Assembly: GCA_964035575.1 (NCBI GenBank)
Contig: OZ037851.1
Coordinates: 1,612,001 to 1,676,000 of the forward strand
Origin: Rhynchopus sp. YZ270_cl-10
Lineage: Eukaryota > Euglenozoa > Diplonemea > Diplonemida > Diplonemidae
DNA: 64,000 nt
Direction of reading: 5' to 3'
A program made the position numbers and the translations under genes. Positions 22,801-36,123 of the stretch are shown here, piece after piece (within the stretch, counting starts at the first letter, position 1; each line of letters begins with the position of its first letter). Below the pieces are notes generated by a model that saw only the letters and a list, made by a program, of their open reading frames with translations, did not search any database and was not told where the DNA came from.

Positions 22801-24448
22801 TTTGTTGTTGTTGTTTCTAGTTTTGTACATTCACCTTCCACACACTTACAGAGCGTCAATAAACAGCTGGAGAGTGCGCTGAGGCAGAGCACGTTGGCGA
22901 TGGAGGTATATGTAGCACGTGCTTTTCACACCTATTTTTATTTTATCTTTCTAGCATGACCCATTCACAACATGTGTGTTGGGGTTGCAAAGTCGGCACT
23001 GGTGAGATGCACAGTGTGGCACAACTTTGTTTTTTATTTTTGTTGTTTCTATTGTTGTATATTTATTTTACACACAGTTGCTGACGGAGATCGAGAAGCA
23101 GAACACGCTGGAGATGAATCGGAAGCTGATGGGAAGTAACCAGAGTTCTCAACCATATAAAAGCGCCTCAAGCAAATCAGGTTCAAGTTCCGTATGCCAT
23201 GATTCCGAGAGTACATTTCATTACTTTTAAAATACCCCACAACAAATGGTTTCTTGTGCTTTTGCAGATTTCTCGGGGTCCCAAACCACCTAGTGCCCGA
23301 CTCACGCAAAGAATTGGCAACTTCAAGTCACGCGAAGCGATTGTTCCGCAACAAGCAGCATTACCCGAGATCGCACGGGATACCAGAACTAAACCCAATA
23401 AGAAGGTGAACAATACAACCTCTGTTTCCACAGAGCGGCAGGGTCCCATGGGTCAACTCCCTCGCCGTATACCGCCAGAAACGGTAATTAGGATCTGGTT
23501 AGCACAGCTAAAGTACTGTACACGTGATACACCTTATTCACCTTCTCTTCCTTAGAATTAAATATAAAAGAAAACAGCTTTTTTCTCCAAATCGCGCAAA
23601 TACACAAAACCACTCTGCCCTCATGTTTCCAGCTCACAGGTTTTGGGTAGACACAACACTATGTGCGTTCTGAAGTCGCCGTGGTATAGGCCTCCTGGGG
23701 AACGCCACGTAAAACAAAGACTAACGCGCCATGTGCACTACCTCCTGGGTGGTTGTGGAAACGTGCACACGAATCATATCACATCAATCATATCATATCT
23801 ATCATATCTTTTGGGGATTCTTGAGGACGAGAACCTAGATTCCGTCAATCCCGTCAATCCCGTCAAGTTCGTCAATTTTGGTTTGGGAAGGTATGGTCTC
23901 GGGTTTGACAGGATTGACAGGAGGGTCTCTGATGAACCATATCGCAGGGTCTACACCAAGCTTCCATTCACAGGTAACACGCACTGGACTCAGGAGTGAA
24001 GCCTGCTTGAGACACTGAGATTCCCTCTCATCCTCTAGACACGGACAGCTGGCATGACACCTGTAGAGAGACGCAGTAGGTATGTAAGAAAGCTAACCAA
24101 ATAAAAATCAAAAATGAAAACATCGGATATGGCATAGATAAACCATATTTATACTGCTGCGCTGATCTCTCCCTTTCTTATACTACTCGCTCTGTTTTCA
24201 ACACGCTGTTTTGGCCGTGTTCTATCGCGCTGTTTTTACGACCCCTAAGTCGATGAGGTCCATCTGCATGACGTCGTTGATCTCGAAGGCTGTGATGTGA
24301 CCTGACAGCTTGCTTGGCTTTTTCCTGAACAGCTGATATGCCCTCTGCTTGTGTATGTAGTCCTCTATCTCGTCAAGGGTGTACTTTTCACCTTCTTCCG
24401 CCGAGCCTGCAAACTGAAAGTCAAACAACCTCGCAGGATCAGTGATGT
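19813..24448 (+). repeat. Array unit 3 (4636 bp, G20)
   Basis: Same gene pieces as unit 1. Shortest G tract of the five. Confidence 0.95.
21389..22512. mobile_element. hAT element copy, unit 3
   Basis: As in unit 1, amplified with the array. Confidence 0.9.
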
Positions 24449-27400
24449 ACCCTGAGTCTCGCCATAATTTGTTCAAGTTCCCCCTCACTTCGTTCGAGCT
24501 TACGTTCATTTCATTCGAGCTCATTTGTTTCTTATACACAAAAATGGTCACTACAAGTAAATATCAGAAGACACCAGTGTATGTATCACCTGTCGACATG
24601 CAGAGGATTGCAGATGCCTTGGGCGGGAAGAGTAAGACAGTGTCAGTTACGTTGCATGCAAGTGGTATCAAACGGTATCCATTACCACTAACCCCAAAGC
24701 AGAAGGAGAAGGTCAAGGAGAAGGGGTCAACGCGTGTCACTTTAAGTCTTATCAGCACGACACTACACCAAAAGATCTACCAGATGATGATGGAGCACTT
24801 TGCAGCTATTGACGAGACGATACGGAGTGAGCTGGAACGGGAGTTGAAGAAGAAGAAGGTGAGTGAGGAGAAGATCGACGAGACCTTAGAAGCCTTGAAG
24901 CCAACAGCAGAGTTCTTCGACAGTGTGGCTGAGTTCGATGTGGAGGACCTTGACGCAAAGCAGAAGAACCTTGTGTTGTTGGACGATGTTGTGGCGGAGA
25001 AGAACCAGAGAGACTTCATCAACCTGTACGTACATGGACGTCATCGCAACATCTCACCAGTGTACTTGAGTCAGAGCTTCTAGGACACACCAAAGGTGAC
25101 ACGACAGAACTGCAGCTGCTTCCTGCTGTTCAACCTTAACAAGAAGGAGAGACGTATGATAGCGACTTCATGCAGCGACCTTGAGCCTGACGAGTTCAAC
25201 AGTTTGTTTGATGGTCCGCCCCGGTACAACTTCGTCATGATCGACAACCAGCCTATTGTTCCCGAACTAAAGTATCGAAGGAACTTTGATCAGATTGTAT
25301 TTCCGGGATGATAAGAGAAAAGACATGTCTGACAGAACAACGACCCCGAAGAAAGATAGTAGTGCTGCTACGATCAACAAGACAAGAGACTCAGAACCGA
25401 AGGTTCCTCGAGGGACTTCAGCCCGAGACGTCAGTTCCCGTGGTAGTGTTGGGAGCAAGATAGTGACGGCGATGTGTTGAAGAAGCAAATGTGTTGGTAA
25501 CCCTAATGTGGTGGTCAAGCGTTAGTCTTTATCTCGTCAGGCCAGGCTTCCGCCTGCTACATCCTTCTTTGCGAAGAGGTGTACTGTCTGTCTATCTTTA
25601 TGTGTGTGTGAACAGCAATGTATCAAACAAACGAACCCCCTCCTACTCCCCCTCTTTTTTTTTTGTTGCCCCCGAAACCTCCCCCCAGCAACGAACCTAC
25701 TCTACATCACAACAGGATAAACACCTCTCTCCCTATCTCACATCCCCCTCCCCTCACACAAGTATGTCTGATCGTCATGTCGTTACCTCGTCTCAAAGCA
25801 CAGCCGATCAGAGAGTGATATACCTGGAGTCACAGGAGGACAAGCTGCAGCAGCAGATCGTAGGGTTGCAAGGGTTTCAGGCAAATGAACCAGGATACGA
25901 TGCAAACAACTTGAAGAAAATGCTTCTGTTTGGATTCAGCGATGATCAACGCAGTGCCCCCAAAGTGGAAGAAACGATCGCCGAGCTCAAGGCGGAGAAG
26001 ACGGTATGACCCTTGCTTTCCACACAGGGCTTCCCACAATTTTAAAATGTGACGAATTCGTCATATGAGCATTTTTTTTTTGGATTTCCGCGAAAATCGC
26101 CACATGACGAATTCGTCACGGGTTTTTTTTCTCAACCTTCCTGTATACACGCGTCAGCAACCAATACAGGTAGTGTATTGAAATGATTCTGGGGGGGGGG
26201 GGGGGGGGGGGGTAAGGGCCAGGGGTCCTAAGAGTGGTAACTTTTACCACTTCTGAAGTGACCTTTTTTATTTTTTTTGAAATCCGAAGGTCACTTCGAA
26301 GTGACCTTCGAAAAGTGCCCTAAAAAGTGACCTTCCCCTTTTTATTTTTGAAATCCGGTGTCACGAAGTGACCTCGGATACTTAACGTACACCGGGAACA
26401 CGTTGGAGGGTCCGGTAATTGTTTTCTTTTTGCTAAGATTAGTGGTCTGCAGGGCTGCAGGTTGCCAATTGTACAATTTTTGCAATTTTTCTTGAAATGT
26501 TGCGTACCGTGGCTTCGCCAGAAAATTTCGCTTTAGCAAAATACGTAAGTAATTTACGGAAACTGACGATAATTACCAACGACAGTGCCATTTTATGGCA
26601 CCATTTTTTATAAATGTTGCGTTCCGTGGCTTCGCCAGGAACCTTTGGGTGACATGACCGCCGTTTCTTTTATAAATGTATGAGGTTACTGATAAGAAGG
26701 TTGACACCCATTAAACATCTGCCAAAACATCTGCCTATGGCTGTGTTGTGTTGTTCGTGGTAAGAAGCAAAACGGTGTCACCAGACTGCGAGACCGCGAA
26801 ATTGCCTCACAAAAAAAAATCGTATCTAGTACCCTGTCCCTACGATTCGGCGATAACCAACGTCCAGTGTATTTGCGCCTTTTCAACTTCACTTTTGTTG
26901 TTCCTCTGAGGGGGGAAAGTTTTTTTTTTCCCCTCCCCAAAAAACGAGAAGTGACCTTGAAGTTACCATTTTTAATTTTTTTGAGAACAGCGTTAGGACC
27001 TCTGGTGACATGACCGCCATTTATTTTGTAAATGTACTAGGTTATTTAGGGGGTGGGAGAGGGTTTTTTTTTTTTTTTTACGGGTTGAAAAAAAAAAAAT
27101 GATGTGTTTGTCATCACATTTTTGAGATTTGAAGATTGTGGGAAGCCCTGTTTCCACACCCATTTTTATTTTATTTTTCTAGCATGACCCATTCGCAACA
27201 TGTGTGTCGTGTGGAACTCTTTGTAGTTTCTATTCACTTAACCTTTGAGTTGAGTCATTACATGTGGTTGTACTGTCTGTGTGGCGTAGGGAACCTCGGA
27301 CCTTTTGGAGGCACGGCGAGTGGTCTACTTGCTTTCCACACCCATTTTTTATTTCAGCTTTCTAGCATGACCCATTCGCAACATGTGTGTGTTTGGGTTG

Positions 27401-29086
27401 CAAAGTCGGCAGTGGTGATGTACAGTGTGGTGCAACTTTTTGTTGTTGTTGTTTCTAGTTTTGTACATTCACCTTCCACACACTTACAGAGCGTCAATAA
27501 ACAGCTGGAGAGTGCGCTGAGGCAGAGCACGTTGGCGATGGAGGTATATGTAGCACGTGCTTTTCACACCTATTTTTATTTTATCTTTCTAGCATGACCC
27601 ATTCACAACATGTGTGTTGGGGTTGCAAAGTCGGCACTGGTGAGATGCACAGTGTGGCACAACTTTGTTTTTTATTTTTGTTGTTTCTATTGTTGTATAT
27701 TTATTTTACACACAGTTGCTGACGGAGATCGAGAAGCAGAACACGCTGGAGATGAATCGGAAGCTGATGGGAAGTAACCAGAGTTCTCAACCATATAAAA
27801 GCGCCTCAAGCAAATCAGGTTCAAGTTCCGTATGCCATGATTCCGAGAGTACATTTCATTACTTTTAAAATACCCCACAACAAATGGTTTCTTGTGCTTT
27901 TGCAGATTTCTCGGGGTCCCAAACCACCTAGTGCCCGACTCACGCAAAGAATTGGCAACTTCAAGTCACGCGAAGCGATTGTTCCGCAACAAGCAGCATT
28001 ACCCGAGATCGCACGGGATACCAGAACTAAACCCAATAAGAAGGTGAACAATACAACCTCTGTTTCCACAGAGCGGCAGGGTCCCATGGGTCAACTCCCT
28101 CGCCGTATACCGCCAGAAACGGTAATTAGGATCTGGTTAGCACAGCTAAAGTACTGTACACGTGATACACCTTATTCACCTTCTCTTCCTTAGAATTAAA
28201 TATAAAAGAAAACAGCTTTTTTCTCCAAATCGCGCAAATACACAAAACCACTCTGCCCTCATGTTTCCAGCTCACAGGTTTTGGGTAGACACAACACTAT
28301 GTGCGTTCTGAAGTCGCCGTGGTATAGGCCTCCTGGGGAACGCCACGTAAAACAAAGACTAACGCGCCATGTGCACTACCTCCTGGGTGGTTGTGGAAAC
28401 GTGCACACGAATCATATCACATCAATCATATCATATCTATCATATCTTTTGGGGATTCTTGAGGACGAGAACCTAGATTCCGTCAATCCCGTCAATCCCG
28501 TCAAGTTCGTCAATTTTGGTTTGGGAAGGTATGGTCTCGGGTTTGACAGGATTGACAGGAGGGTCTCTGATGAACCATATCGCAGGGTCTACACCAAGCT
28601 TCCATTCACAGGTAACACGCACTGGACTCAGGAGTGAAGCCTGCTTGAGACACTGAGATTCCCTCTCATCCTCTAGACACGGACAGCTGGCATGACACCT
28701 GTAGAGAGACGCAGTAGGTATGTAAGAAAGCTAACCAAATAAAAATCAAAAATGAAAACATCGGATATGGCATAGATAAACCATATTTATACTGCTGCGC
28801 TGATCTCTCCCTTTCTTATACTACTCGCTCTGTTTTCAACACGCTGTTTTGGCCGTGTTCTATCGCGCTGTTTTTACGACCCCTAAGTCGATGAGGTCCA
28901 TCTGCATGACGTCGTTGATCTCGAAGGCTGTGATGTGACCTGACAGCTTGCTTGGCTTTTTCCTGAACAGCTGATATGCCCTCTGCTTGTGTATGTAGTC
29001 CTCTATCTCGTCAAGGGTGTACTTTTCACCTTCTTCCGCCGAGCCTGCAAACTGAAAGTCAAACAACCTCGCAGGATCAGTGATGT
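24449..29086 (+). repeat. Array unit 4 (4638 bp, G22)
   Basis: Same gene pieces as unit 1. Confidence 0.95.
26025..27150. mobile_element. hAT element copy, unit 4
   Basis: As in unit 1, amplified with the array. Confidence 0.9.
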
Positions 29087-32000
29087 ACCCTGAGTCTCGC
29101 CATAATTTGTTCAAGTTCCCCCTCACTTCGTTCGAGCTTACGTTCATTTCATTCGAGCTCATTTGTTTCTTATACACAAAAATGGTCACTACAAGTAAAT
29201 ATCAGAAGACACCAGTGTATGTATCACCTGTCGACATGCAGAGGATTGCAGATGCCTTGGGCGGGAAGAGTAAGACAGTGTCAGTTACGTTGCATGCAAG
29301 TGGTATCAAACGGTATCCATTACCACTAACCCCAAAGCAGAAGGAGAAGGTCAAGGAGAAGGGGTCAACGCGTGTCACTTTAAGTCTTATCAGCACGACA
29401 CTACACCAAAAGATCTACCAGATGATGATGGAGCACTTTGCAGCTATTGACGAGACGATACGGAGTGAGCTGGAACGGGAGTTGAAGAAGAAGAAGGTGA
29501 GTGAGGAGAAGATCGACGAGACCTTAGAAGCCTTGAAGCCAACAGCAGAGTTCTTCGACAGTGTGGCTGAGTTCGATGTGGAGGACCTTGACGCAAAGCA
29601 GAAGAACCTTGTGTTGTTGGACGATGTTGTGGCGGAGAAGAACCAGAGAGACTTCATCAACCTGTACGTACATGGACGTCATCGCAACATCTCACCAGTG
29701 TACTTGAGTCAGAGCTTCTAGGACACACCAAAGGTGACACGACAGAACTGCAGCTGCTTCCTGCTGTTCAACCTTAACAAGAAGGAGAGACGTATGATAG
29801 CGACTTCATGCAGCGACCTTGAGCCTGACGAGTTCAACAGTTTGTTTGATGGTCCGCCCCGGTACAACTTCGTCATGATCGACAACCAGCCTATTGTTCC
29901 CGAACTAAAGTATCGAAGGAACTTTGATCAGATTGTATTTCCGGGATGATAAGAGAAAAGACATGTCTGACAGAACAACGACCCCGAAGAAAGATAGTAG
30001 TGCTGCTACGATCAACAAGACAAGAGACTCAGAACCGAAGGTTCCTCGAGGGACTTCAGCCCGAGACGTCAGTTCCCGTGGTAGTGTTGGGAGCAAGATA
30101 GTGACGGCGATGTGTTGAAGAAGCAAATGTGTTGGTAACCCTAATGTGGTGGTCAAGCGTTAGTCTTTATCTCGTCAGGCCAGGCTTCCGCCTGCTACAT
30201 CCTTCTTTGCGAAGAGGTGTACTGTCTGTCTATCTTTATGTGTGTGTGAACAGCAATGTATCAAACAAACGAACCCCCTCCTACTCCCCCTCTTTTTTTT
30301 TTGTTGCCCCCGAAACCTCCCCCCAGCAACGAACCTACTCTACATCACAACAGGATAAACACCTCTCTCCCTATCTCACATCCCCCTCCCCTCACACAAG
30401 TATGTCTGATCGTCATGTCGTTACCTCGTCTCAAAGCACAGCCGATCAGAGAGTGATATACCTGGAGTCACAGGAGGACAAGCTGCAGCAGCAGATCGTA
30501 GGGTTGCAAGGGTTTCAGGCAAATGAACCAGGATACGATGCAAACAACTTGAAGAAAATGCTTCTGTTTGGATTCAGCGATGATCAACGCAGTGCCCCCA
30601 AAGTGGAAGAAACGATCGCCGAGCTCAAGGCGGAGAAGACGGTATGACCCTTGCTTTCCACACAGGGCTTCCCACAATTTTAAAATGTGACGAATTCGTC
30701 ATATGAGCATTTTTTTTTTGGATTTCCGCGAAAATCGCCACATGACGAATTCGTCACGGGTTTTTTTTCTCAACCTTCCTGTATACACGCGTCAGCAACC
30801 AATACAGGTAGTGTATTGAAATGATTCTGGGGGGGGGGGGGGGGGGGGGGGTAAGGGCCAGGGGTCCTAAGAGTGGTAACTTTTACCACTTCTGAAGTGA
30901 CCTTTTTTATTTTTTTTGAAATCCGAAGGTCACTTCGAAGTGACCTTCGAAAAGTGCCCTAAAAAGTGACCTTCCCCTTTTTATTTTTGAAATCCGGTGT
31001 CACGAAGTGACCTCGGATACTTAACGTACACCGGGAACACGTTGGAGGGTCCGGTAATTGTTTTCTTTTTGCTAAGATTAGTGGTCTGCAGGGCTGCAGG
31101 TTGCCAATTGTACAATTTTTGCAATTTTTCTTGAAATGTTGCGTACCGTGGCTTCGCCAGAAAATTTCGCTTTAGCAAAATACGTAAGTAATTTACGGAA
31201 ACTGACGATAATTACCAACGACAGTGCCATTTTATGGCACCATTTTTTATAAATGTTGCGTTCCGTGGCTTCGCCAGGAACCTTTGGGTGACATGACCGC
31301 CGTTTCTTTTATAAATGTATGAGGTTACTGATAAGAAGGTTGACACCCATTAAACATCTGCCAAAACATCTGCCTATGGCTGTGTTGTGTTGTTCGTGGT
31401 AAGAAGCAAAACGGTGTCACCAGACTGCGAGACCGCGAAATTGCCTCACAAAAAAAAATCGTATCTAGTACCCTGTCCCTACGATTCGGCGATAACCAAC
31501 GTCCAGTGTATTTGCGCCTTTTCAACTTCACTTTTGTTGTTCCTCTGAGGGGGGAAAGTTTTTTTTTTCCCCTCCCCAAAAAACGAGAAGTGACCTTGAA
31601 GTTACCATTTTTAATTTTTTTGAGAACAGCGTTAGGACCTCTGGTGACATGACCGCCATTTATTTTGTAAATGTACTAGGTTATTTAGGGGGTGGGAGAG
31701 GGTTTTTTTTTTTTTTTTACGGGTTGAAAAAAAAAAAATGATGTGTTTGTCATCACATTTTTGAGATTTGAAGATTGTGGGAAGCCCTGTTTCCACACCC
31801 ATTTTTATTTTATTTTTCTAGCATGACCCATTCGCAACATGTGTGTCGTGTGGAACTCTTTGTAGTTTCTATTCACTTAACCTTTGAGTTGAGTCATTAC
31901 ATGTGGTTGTACTGTCTGTGTGGCGTAGGGAACCTCGGACCTTTTGGAGGCACGGCGAGTGGTCTACTTGCTTTCCACACCCATTTTTTATTTCAGCTTT

Positions 32001-33725
32001 CTAGCATGACCCATTCGCAACATGTGTGTGTTTGGGTTGCAAAGTCGGCAGTGGTGATGTACAGTGTGGTGCAACTTTTTGTTGTTGTTGTTTCTAGTTT
32101 TGTACATTCACCTTCCACACACTTACAGAGCGTCAATAAACAGCTGGAGAGTGCGCTGAGGCAGAGCACGTTGGCGATGGAGGTATATGTAGCACGTGCT
32201 TTTCACACCTATTTTTATTTTATCTTTCTAGCATGACCCATTCACAACATGTGTGTTGGGGTTGCAAAGTCGGCACTGGTGAGATGCACAGTGTGGCACA
32301 ACTTTGTTTTTTATTTTTGTTGTTTCTATTGTTGTATATTTATTTTACACACAGTTGCTGACGGAGATCGAGAAGCAGAACACGCTGGAGATGAATCGGA
32401 AGCTGATGGGAAGTAACCAGAGTTCTCAACCATATAAAAGCGCCTCAAGCAAATCAGGTTCAAGTTCCGTATGCCATGATTCCGAGAGTACATTTCATTA
32501 CTTTTAAAATACCCCACAACAAATGGTTTCTTGTGCTTTTGCAGATTTCTCGGGGTCCCAAACCACCTAGTGCCCGACTCACGCAAAGAATTGGCAACTT
32601 CAAGTCACGCGAAGCGATTGTTCCGCAACAAGCAGCATTACCCGAGATCGCACGGGATACCAGAACTAAACCCAATAAGAAGGTGAACAATACAACCTCT
32701 GTTTCCACAGAGCGGCAGGGTCCCATGGGTCAACTCCCTCGCCGTATACCGCCAGAAACGGTAATTAGGATCTGGTTAGCACAGCTAAAGTACTGTACAC
32801 GTGATACACCTTATTCACCTTCTCTTCCTTAGAATTAAATATAAAAGAAAACAGCTTTTTTCTCCAAATCGCGCAAATACACAAAACCACTCTGCCCTCA
32901 TGTTTCCAGCTCACAGGTTTTGGGTAGACACAACACTATGTGCGTTCTGAAGTCGCCGTGGTATAGGCCTCCTGGGGAACGCCACGTAAAACAAAGACTA
33001 ACGCGCCATGTGCACTACCTCCTGGGTGGTTGTGGAAACGTGCACACGAATCATATCACATCAATCATATCATATCTATCATATCTTTTGGGGATTCTTG
33101 AGGACGAGAACCTAGATTCCGTCAATCCCGTCAATCCCGTCAAGTTCGTCAATTTTGGTTTGGGAAGGTATGGTCTCGGGTTTGACAGGATTGACAGGAG
33201 GGTCTCTGATGAACCATATCGCAGGGTCTACACCAAGCTTCCATTCACAGGTAACACGCACTGGACTCAGGAGTGAAGCCTGCTTGAGACACTGAGATTC
33301 CCTCTCATCCTCTAGACACGGACAGCTGGCATGACACCTGTAGAGAGACGCAGTAGGTATGTAAGAAAGCTAACCAAATAAAAATCAAAAATGAAAACAT
33401 CGGATATGGCATAGATAAACCATATTTATACTGCTGCGCTGATCTCTCCCTTTCTTATACTACTCGCTCTGTTTTCAACACGCTGTTTTGGCCGTGTTCT
33501 ATCGCGCTGTTTTTACGACCCCTAAGTCGATGAGGTCCATCTGCATGACGTCGTTGATCTCGAAGGCTGTGATGTGACCTGACAGCTTGCTTGGCTTTTT
33601 CCTGAACAGCTGATATGCCCTCTGCTTGTGTATGTAGTCCTCTATCTCGTCAAGGGTGTACTTTTCACCTTCTTCCGCCGAGCCTGCAAACTGAAAGTCA
33701 AACAACCTCGCAGGATCAGTGATGT
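29087..33725 (+). repeat. Array unit 5 (4639 bp, G23)
   Basis: Same gene pieces as unit 1. Confidence 0.95.
30663..31789. mobile_element. hAT element copy, unit 5
   Basis: As in unit 1, amplified with the array. Confidence 0.9.
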
Positions 33726-33820
33726 ACCCTGAGTCTCGCCATAATTTGTTCAAGTTCCCCCTCACTTCGTTCGAGCTTACGTTCATTTCATTCGAGCTCA
33801 TTTGTTTCTTATACACAAAA

Positions 33821-34267
33821 ATGGTCACTACAAGTAAATATCAGAAGACACCAGTGTATGTATCACCTGTCGACATGCAGAGGATTGCAGATGCCTTGGG
33901 CGGGAAGAGTAAGACAGTGTCAGTTACGTTGCATGCAAGTGGTATCAAACGGTATCCATTACCACTAACCCCAAAGCAGAAGGAGAAGGTCAAGGAGAAG
34001 GGGTCAACGCGTGTCGCTTTAAGTCAACCACAGCTGAAGTTCATTGGAGGTGACAGGAAAGAGGGAGGATTCGTACAGTTCTTGGTGCCGTTGTTGGCAG
34101 CAGGAGCAAGTGCACTCGCTGGTTCGCTTGGGACTCACCTTGGTAGCACAGCAGGGAAGTACATCGATAGGAAGGTGAATGGCAGTGGTCTGATAGCACC
34201 TGGAAGAAGGTTAAAAAAACAGGGGGCGTTGTGTCCCCCGAGCCGCTTCGTGATGATGAGATCCTAG
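33821..34267 (+). pseudogene. Minor-virion-like (X) gene of the Polinton, right array edge
   Basis: This copy runs from the shared N-terminus (MVTTSKYQKTPVYV) past the array edge into sequence absent from the units. There it has a Gly/Ala-rich hydrophobic stretch (LVPLLAAGASALAGSLG) followed by GSGLIAPG. Small proteins with such a stretch occur beside the protease in Polintons and resemble the adenovirus pVI/pX class; that assignment is by character only. It precedes the protease, the usual neighbour. Confidence 0.5.
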
Positions 34268-34329
34268 ACTGGTGTAGAGATCAGGGATAGAGCTGGGGGA
34301 CCGAAGGTCCATTCGAGAGGGTGAAGCCC

Positions 34330-34721
34330 TCGAGCAGCTGCAAGGTATGGTTATGAGGGATGAGATCACAGACAACATGGACGGGTTGTACTTGATAAAC
34401 TTAGATGAGAGAGAAGGCAAAGGAACACATTGGGTAGGTTTCCTCAGCGCAGGACCCTAGACTATCTACTTTGACCCACTTGGTTTACCCCCTCCCCAAG
34501 AATTGACTGCACACTACAAACCCCTCACATACAACACCAATCAAATACAGGATTTCTCTTCTACACTATGCGGCTACTTTGTGTGTTTGTTCTTCAAGTT
34601 CATGCACAAGTATGAGGACAAGTATGAAGGCTTCTACGCTATGACACACGGGATCTTCGGGAACGATACAAAAGAGAATGAACGTGTACTTCTTGAGGAT
34701 GTGTACGATATATCAAAATGA
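34330..34721 (+). pseudogene. Polinton adenain-type cysteine protease remnant
   Basis: GTHWVGF (catalytic His region), YFDPLG and the TLCGYF block (catalytic Cys region) occur in the order and spacing of adenovirus/Polinton maturation proteases (C5/Ulp1-like fold). The start is uncertain. Broken about once; a fossil. Confidence 0.75.
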
Positions 34722-34837
34722 CCTCATATTGTGTGAAGTGCAGGACCAAGACCGCAGATGTCGATGGAGAGGAGACAACAACAAAGAACGGACGTCGAGG
34801 TGTGAAGAGTAAGTGTCACACTGCTCCAACAACTTAG
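34718..34837 (+). CDS. DUF5679-like small zinc protein of the Polinton
   Basis: A 39-residue frame, MTSYCVKCRTKTADV then KNGRRGVKSKC, too short for usual gene calls. The YCVKCR.KT...KNGR pattern matches the DUF5679 type found in Polintons and large DNA viruses. Its ATG overlaps the protease stop (ATGA). The C-terminal cysteine pair of the family is not seen. Fossil part. Confidence 0.55.
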   Translation: MTSYCVKCRTKTADVDGEETTTKNGRRGVKSKCHTAPTT

Positions 34838-35409
34838 CGAAGAAAAAATAAGGAAAAAATCGCAACAATAAAGCGCACCCTTTGTTTACGGTACTTCTAT
34901 TCTATTCCGCAGAGACGTTGAGGTGCACATCACCAGATCCTCCTTCTCGTCCACTGGACAGCATCGCAACGTAGACGTGCCCTAAGGCAGGTCCTCTTAG
35001 AAGAGGGAAAGCTGTTGGGTGCGAAGTAATTCCATATCACCACCACTGATCGGCTGGTCAGCCCCATCCTGCTCCAACACTGACGCCCAGAGACGTCCTC
35101 CACCTGCGCCAGGTGCAGGTTCCAGTGGTGGGGGCTATATGACCAACATGAAAACTGTTGTCTGTCAAACGGCTTTCCATCAGCAGATCGACAGCACGCT
35201 CCTCGGCACCGTTGCATGACGTGTCCATATCGCAGCTTTTTCCTCTTCATCACCCCCAGGTGATGTGCACTCCTCTGCTGCTCTTGAGTTCTTCTATTTC
35301 AATCCACGCATGATACATTGTACGAAATGTACCTGATAGTAAACACCCATCCACCCATCCACCCATCCCACAGGCTTGTAAACAGGAGGCCACACAACAA
35401 AGACATAAA
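34838..35409. other. Region between Polinton remnant and NXT-like gene
   Basis: No convincing gene in either strand. The right border of the Polinton is somewhere here. Three CCACCCAT units and a CACAG (AG at 35372-35373) lie just before the next gene and may be its trans-splice acceptor. Confidence 0.4.
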
Positions 35410-36123
35410 ATGGCAGAGCTAAACGACATGACACCGAAGATCATCCAGACTGCACAGAAGGAGTGCAAGGAGCTCTTGGAAAAGCACTACTACCCTGCAT
35501 GGGACAGTGGTGTGGGCCAGGAAGCGCGCGTGTGTGTGAAGCGCAACCACGCAACAGGAGTTGAGGAGACGCACTCAAAGCTCTTCTTTTTGTACCGGGC
35601 GGGGGCGAAAATAACATGGAACGGAACCGAGTTTGGCGATGTGTCGTTCATCGACAGTCTCGTTCAGCAGATGCTTGACGTCAAAACGAAGCACACCCTC
35701 AAAACGCTTGACGTGCAGCCCATCATTGACGAATACCACTTCCTCTGCACAGCAACAGGGCAGTGCCGCTACAACGATGAAGTGACAAGAGGGTTTTCGC
35801 AAGTTTTCATTGTGTGGAAGGACAAACAACAGGGCACAGCGAGTCCCATGTATGTATTTGTTTTTATTTTTATTCGAATTTCTCCTGGGTTATGACACGT
35901 ACAGTAGAAGAGAATGAACTTTTTGTATTTTTTCTGAGACAAACGAAACCGATGGGGGGCTTTACCCTGCTACGAATCTATAAGAAGCAGGCATGTGGTT
36001 TCGAAGAGTTATTGTGTTATGTACATATTGAGTGTTCCACATCCAACACCACACCACACCACACCACACAGATTCTACATCATTCACGACAACTTCAGAT
36101 GGATTAAATCCGACGAGCTCTGA
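35410..36123 (+). CDS. NXT1: NTF2-related export factor (NXT1/p15-like)
   Basis: Two exons, 35410-35849 and 36072-36123, joined by a GTATGT...CACACAG intron in phase 2, give 163 residues; the family is about 140. The NTF2-like fold is seen in order: an N-terminal helix region (IIQTAQKECKELLEKHYYPAW), LFFLYRAGAKITWNG, the GDVSFIDSLVQQM helix, LDVQPIIDE and, after splicing, the closing strand FYIIHDNFRW. The last strand is essential to the fold and appears only if the intron is removed, which supports the model. NXT1/p15 pairs with NXF1/Mex67 to carry mRNA through the nuclear pore. It is the first gene of the one-strand run. The C-terminal KSDEL is unlikely to be an ER signal in a cytosolic protein without a signal peptide. 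Confidence 0.8.

Larger units (their letters stand above)
10531..34025 (+). repeat. Tandem array, five 4.64-kb units plus 300 bases of a sixth
   Basis: Units start at 10531, 15170, 19813, 24449, 29087 and 33726, each at ACCCTGAGTCTCGCC. Lengths are 4639, 4643, 4636, 4638 and 4639. The poly-G tract in each unit is 23, 27, 20, 22 and 23 bases long, and subtracting it leaves exactly 4616 every time. One substitution near the left end of unit 1 and one at 34016 were noticed. Homology to the unit ends at 34025, where single-copy Polinton sequence continues. Confidence 0.95.
10531..34860. mobile_element. Polinton/Maverick remnant, internally amplified
   Basis: Recognisable parts are an integrase N-terminal piece (minus strand), a small hydrophobic minor-virion-like gene, a FtsK/HerA (A32-like) packaging ATPase C-terminal piece, an adenain-type cysteine protease and a DUF5679-like zinc protein. 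No polymerase B or major capsid gene is seen. The element is incomplete, rearranged and broken in several places. The left edge is fused to pore-like copy 3; the right edge is not defined and the 34860 limit is approximate. The gene pieces look old or decayed, while the amplification is recent because the units look nearly identical. Confidence 0.75.

Noticed and set aside
10531-34025. Regularly spaced repeats as a CRISPR or rDNA array
   Set aside because: The unit is 4.64 kb with Polinton gene pieces; no short direct repeats with spacers and no rRNA sequence.
36109-36123. C-terminal KSDEL on the NXT-like protein as an ER-retention signal
   Set aside because: The protein has no signal peptide and belongs to a nuclear/cytosolic family.
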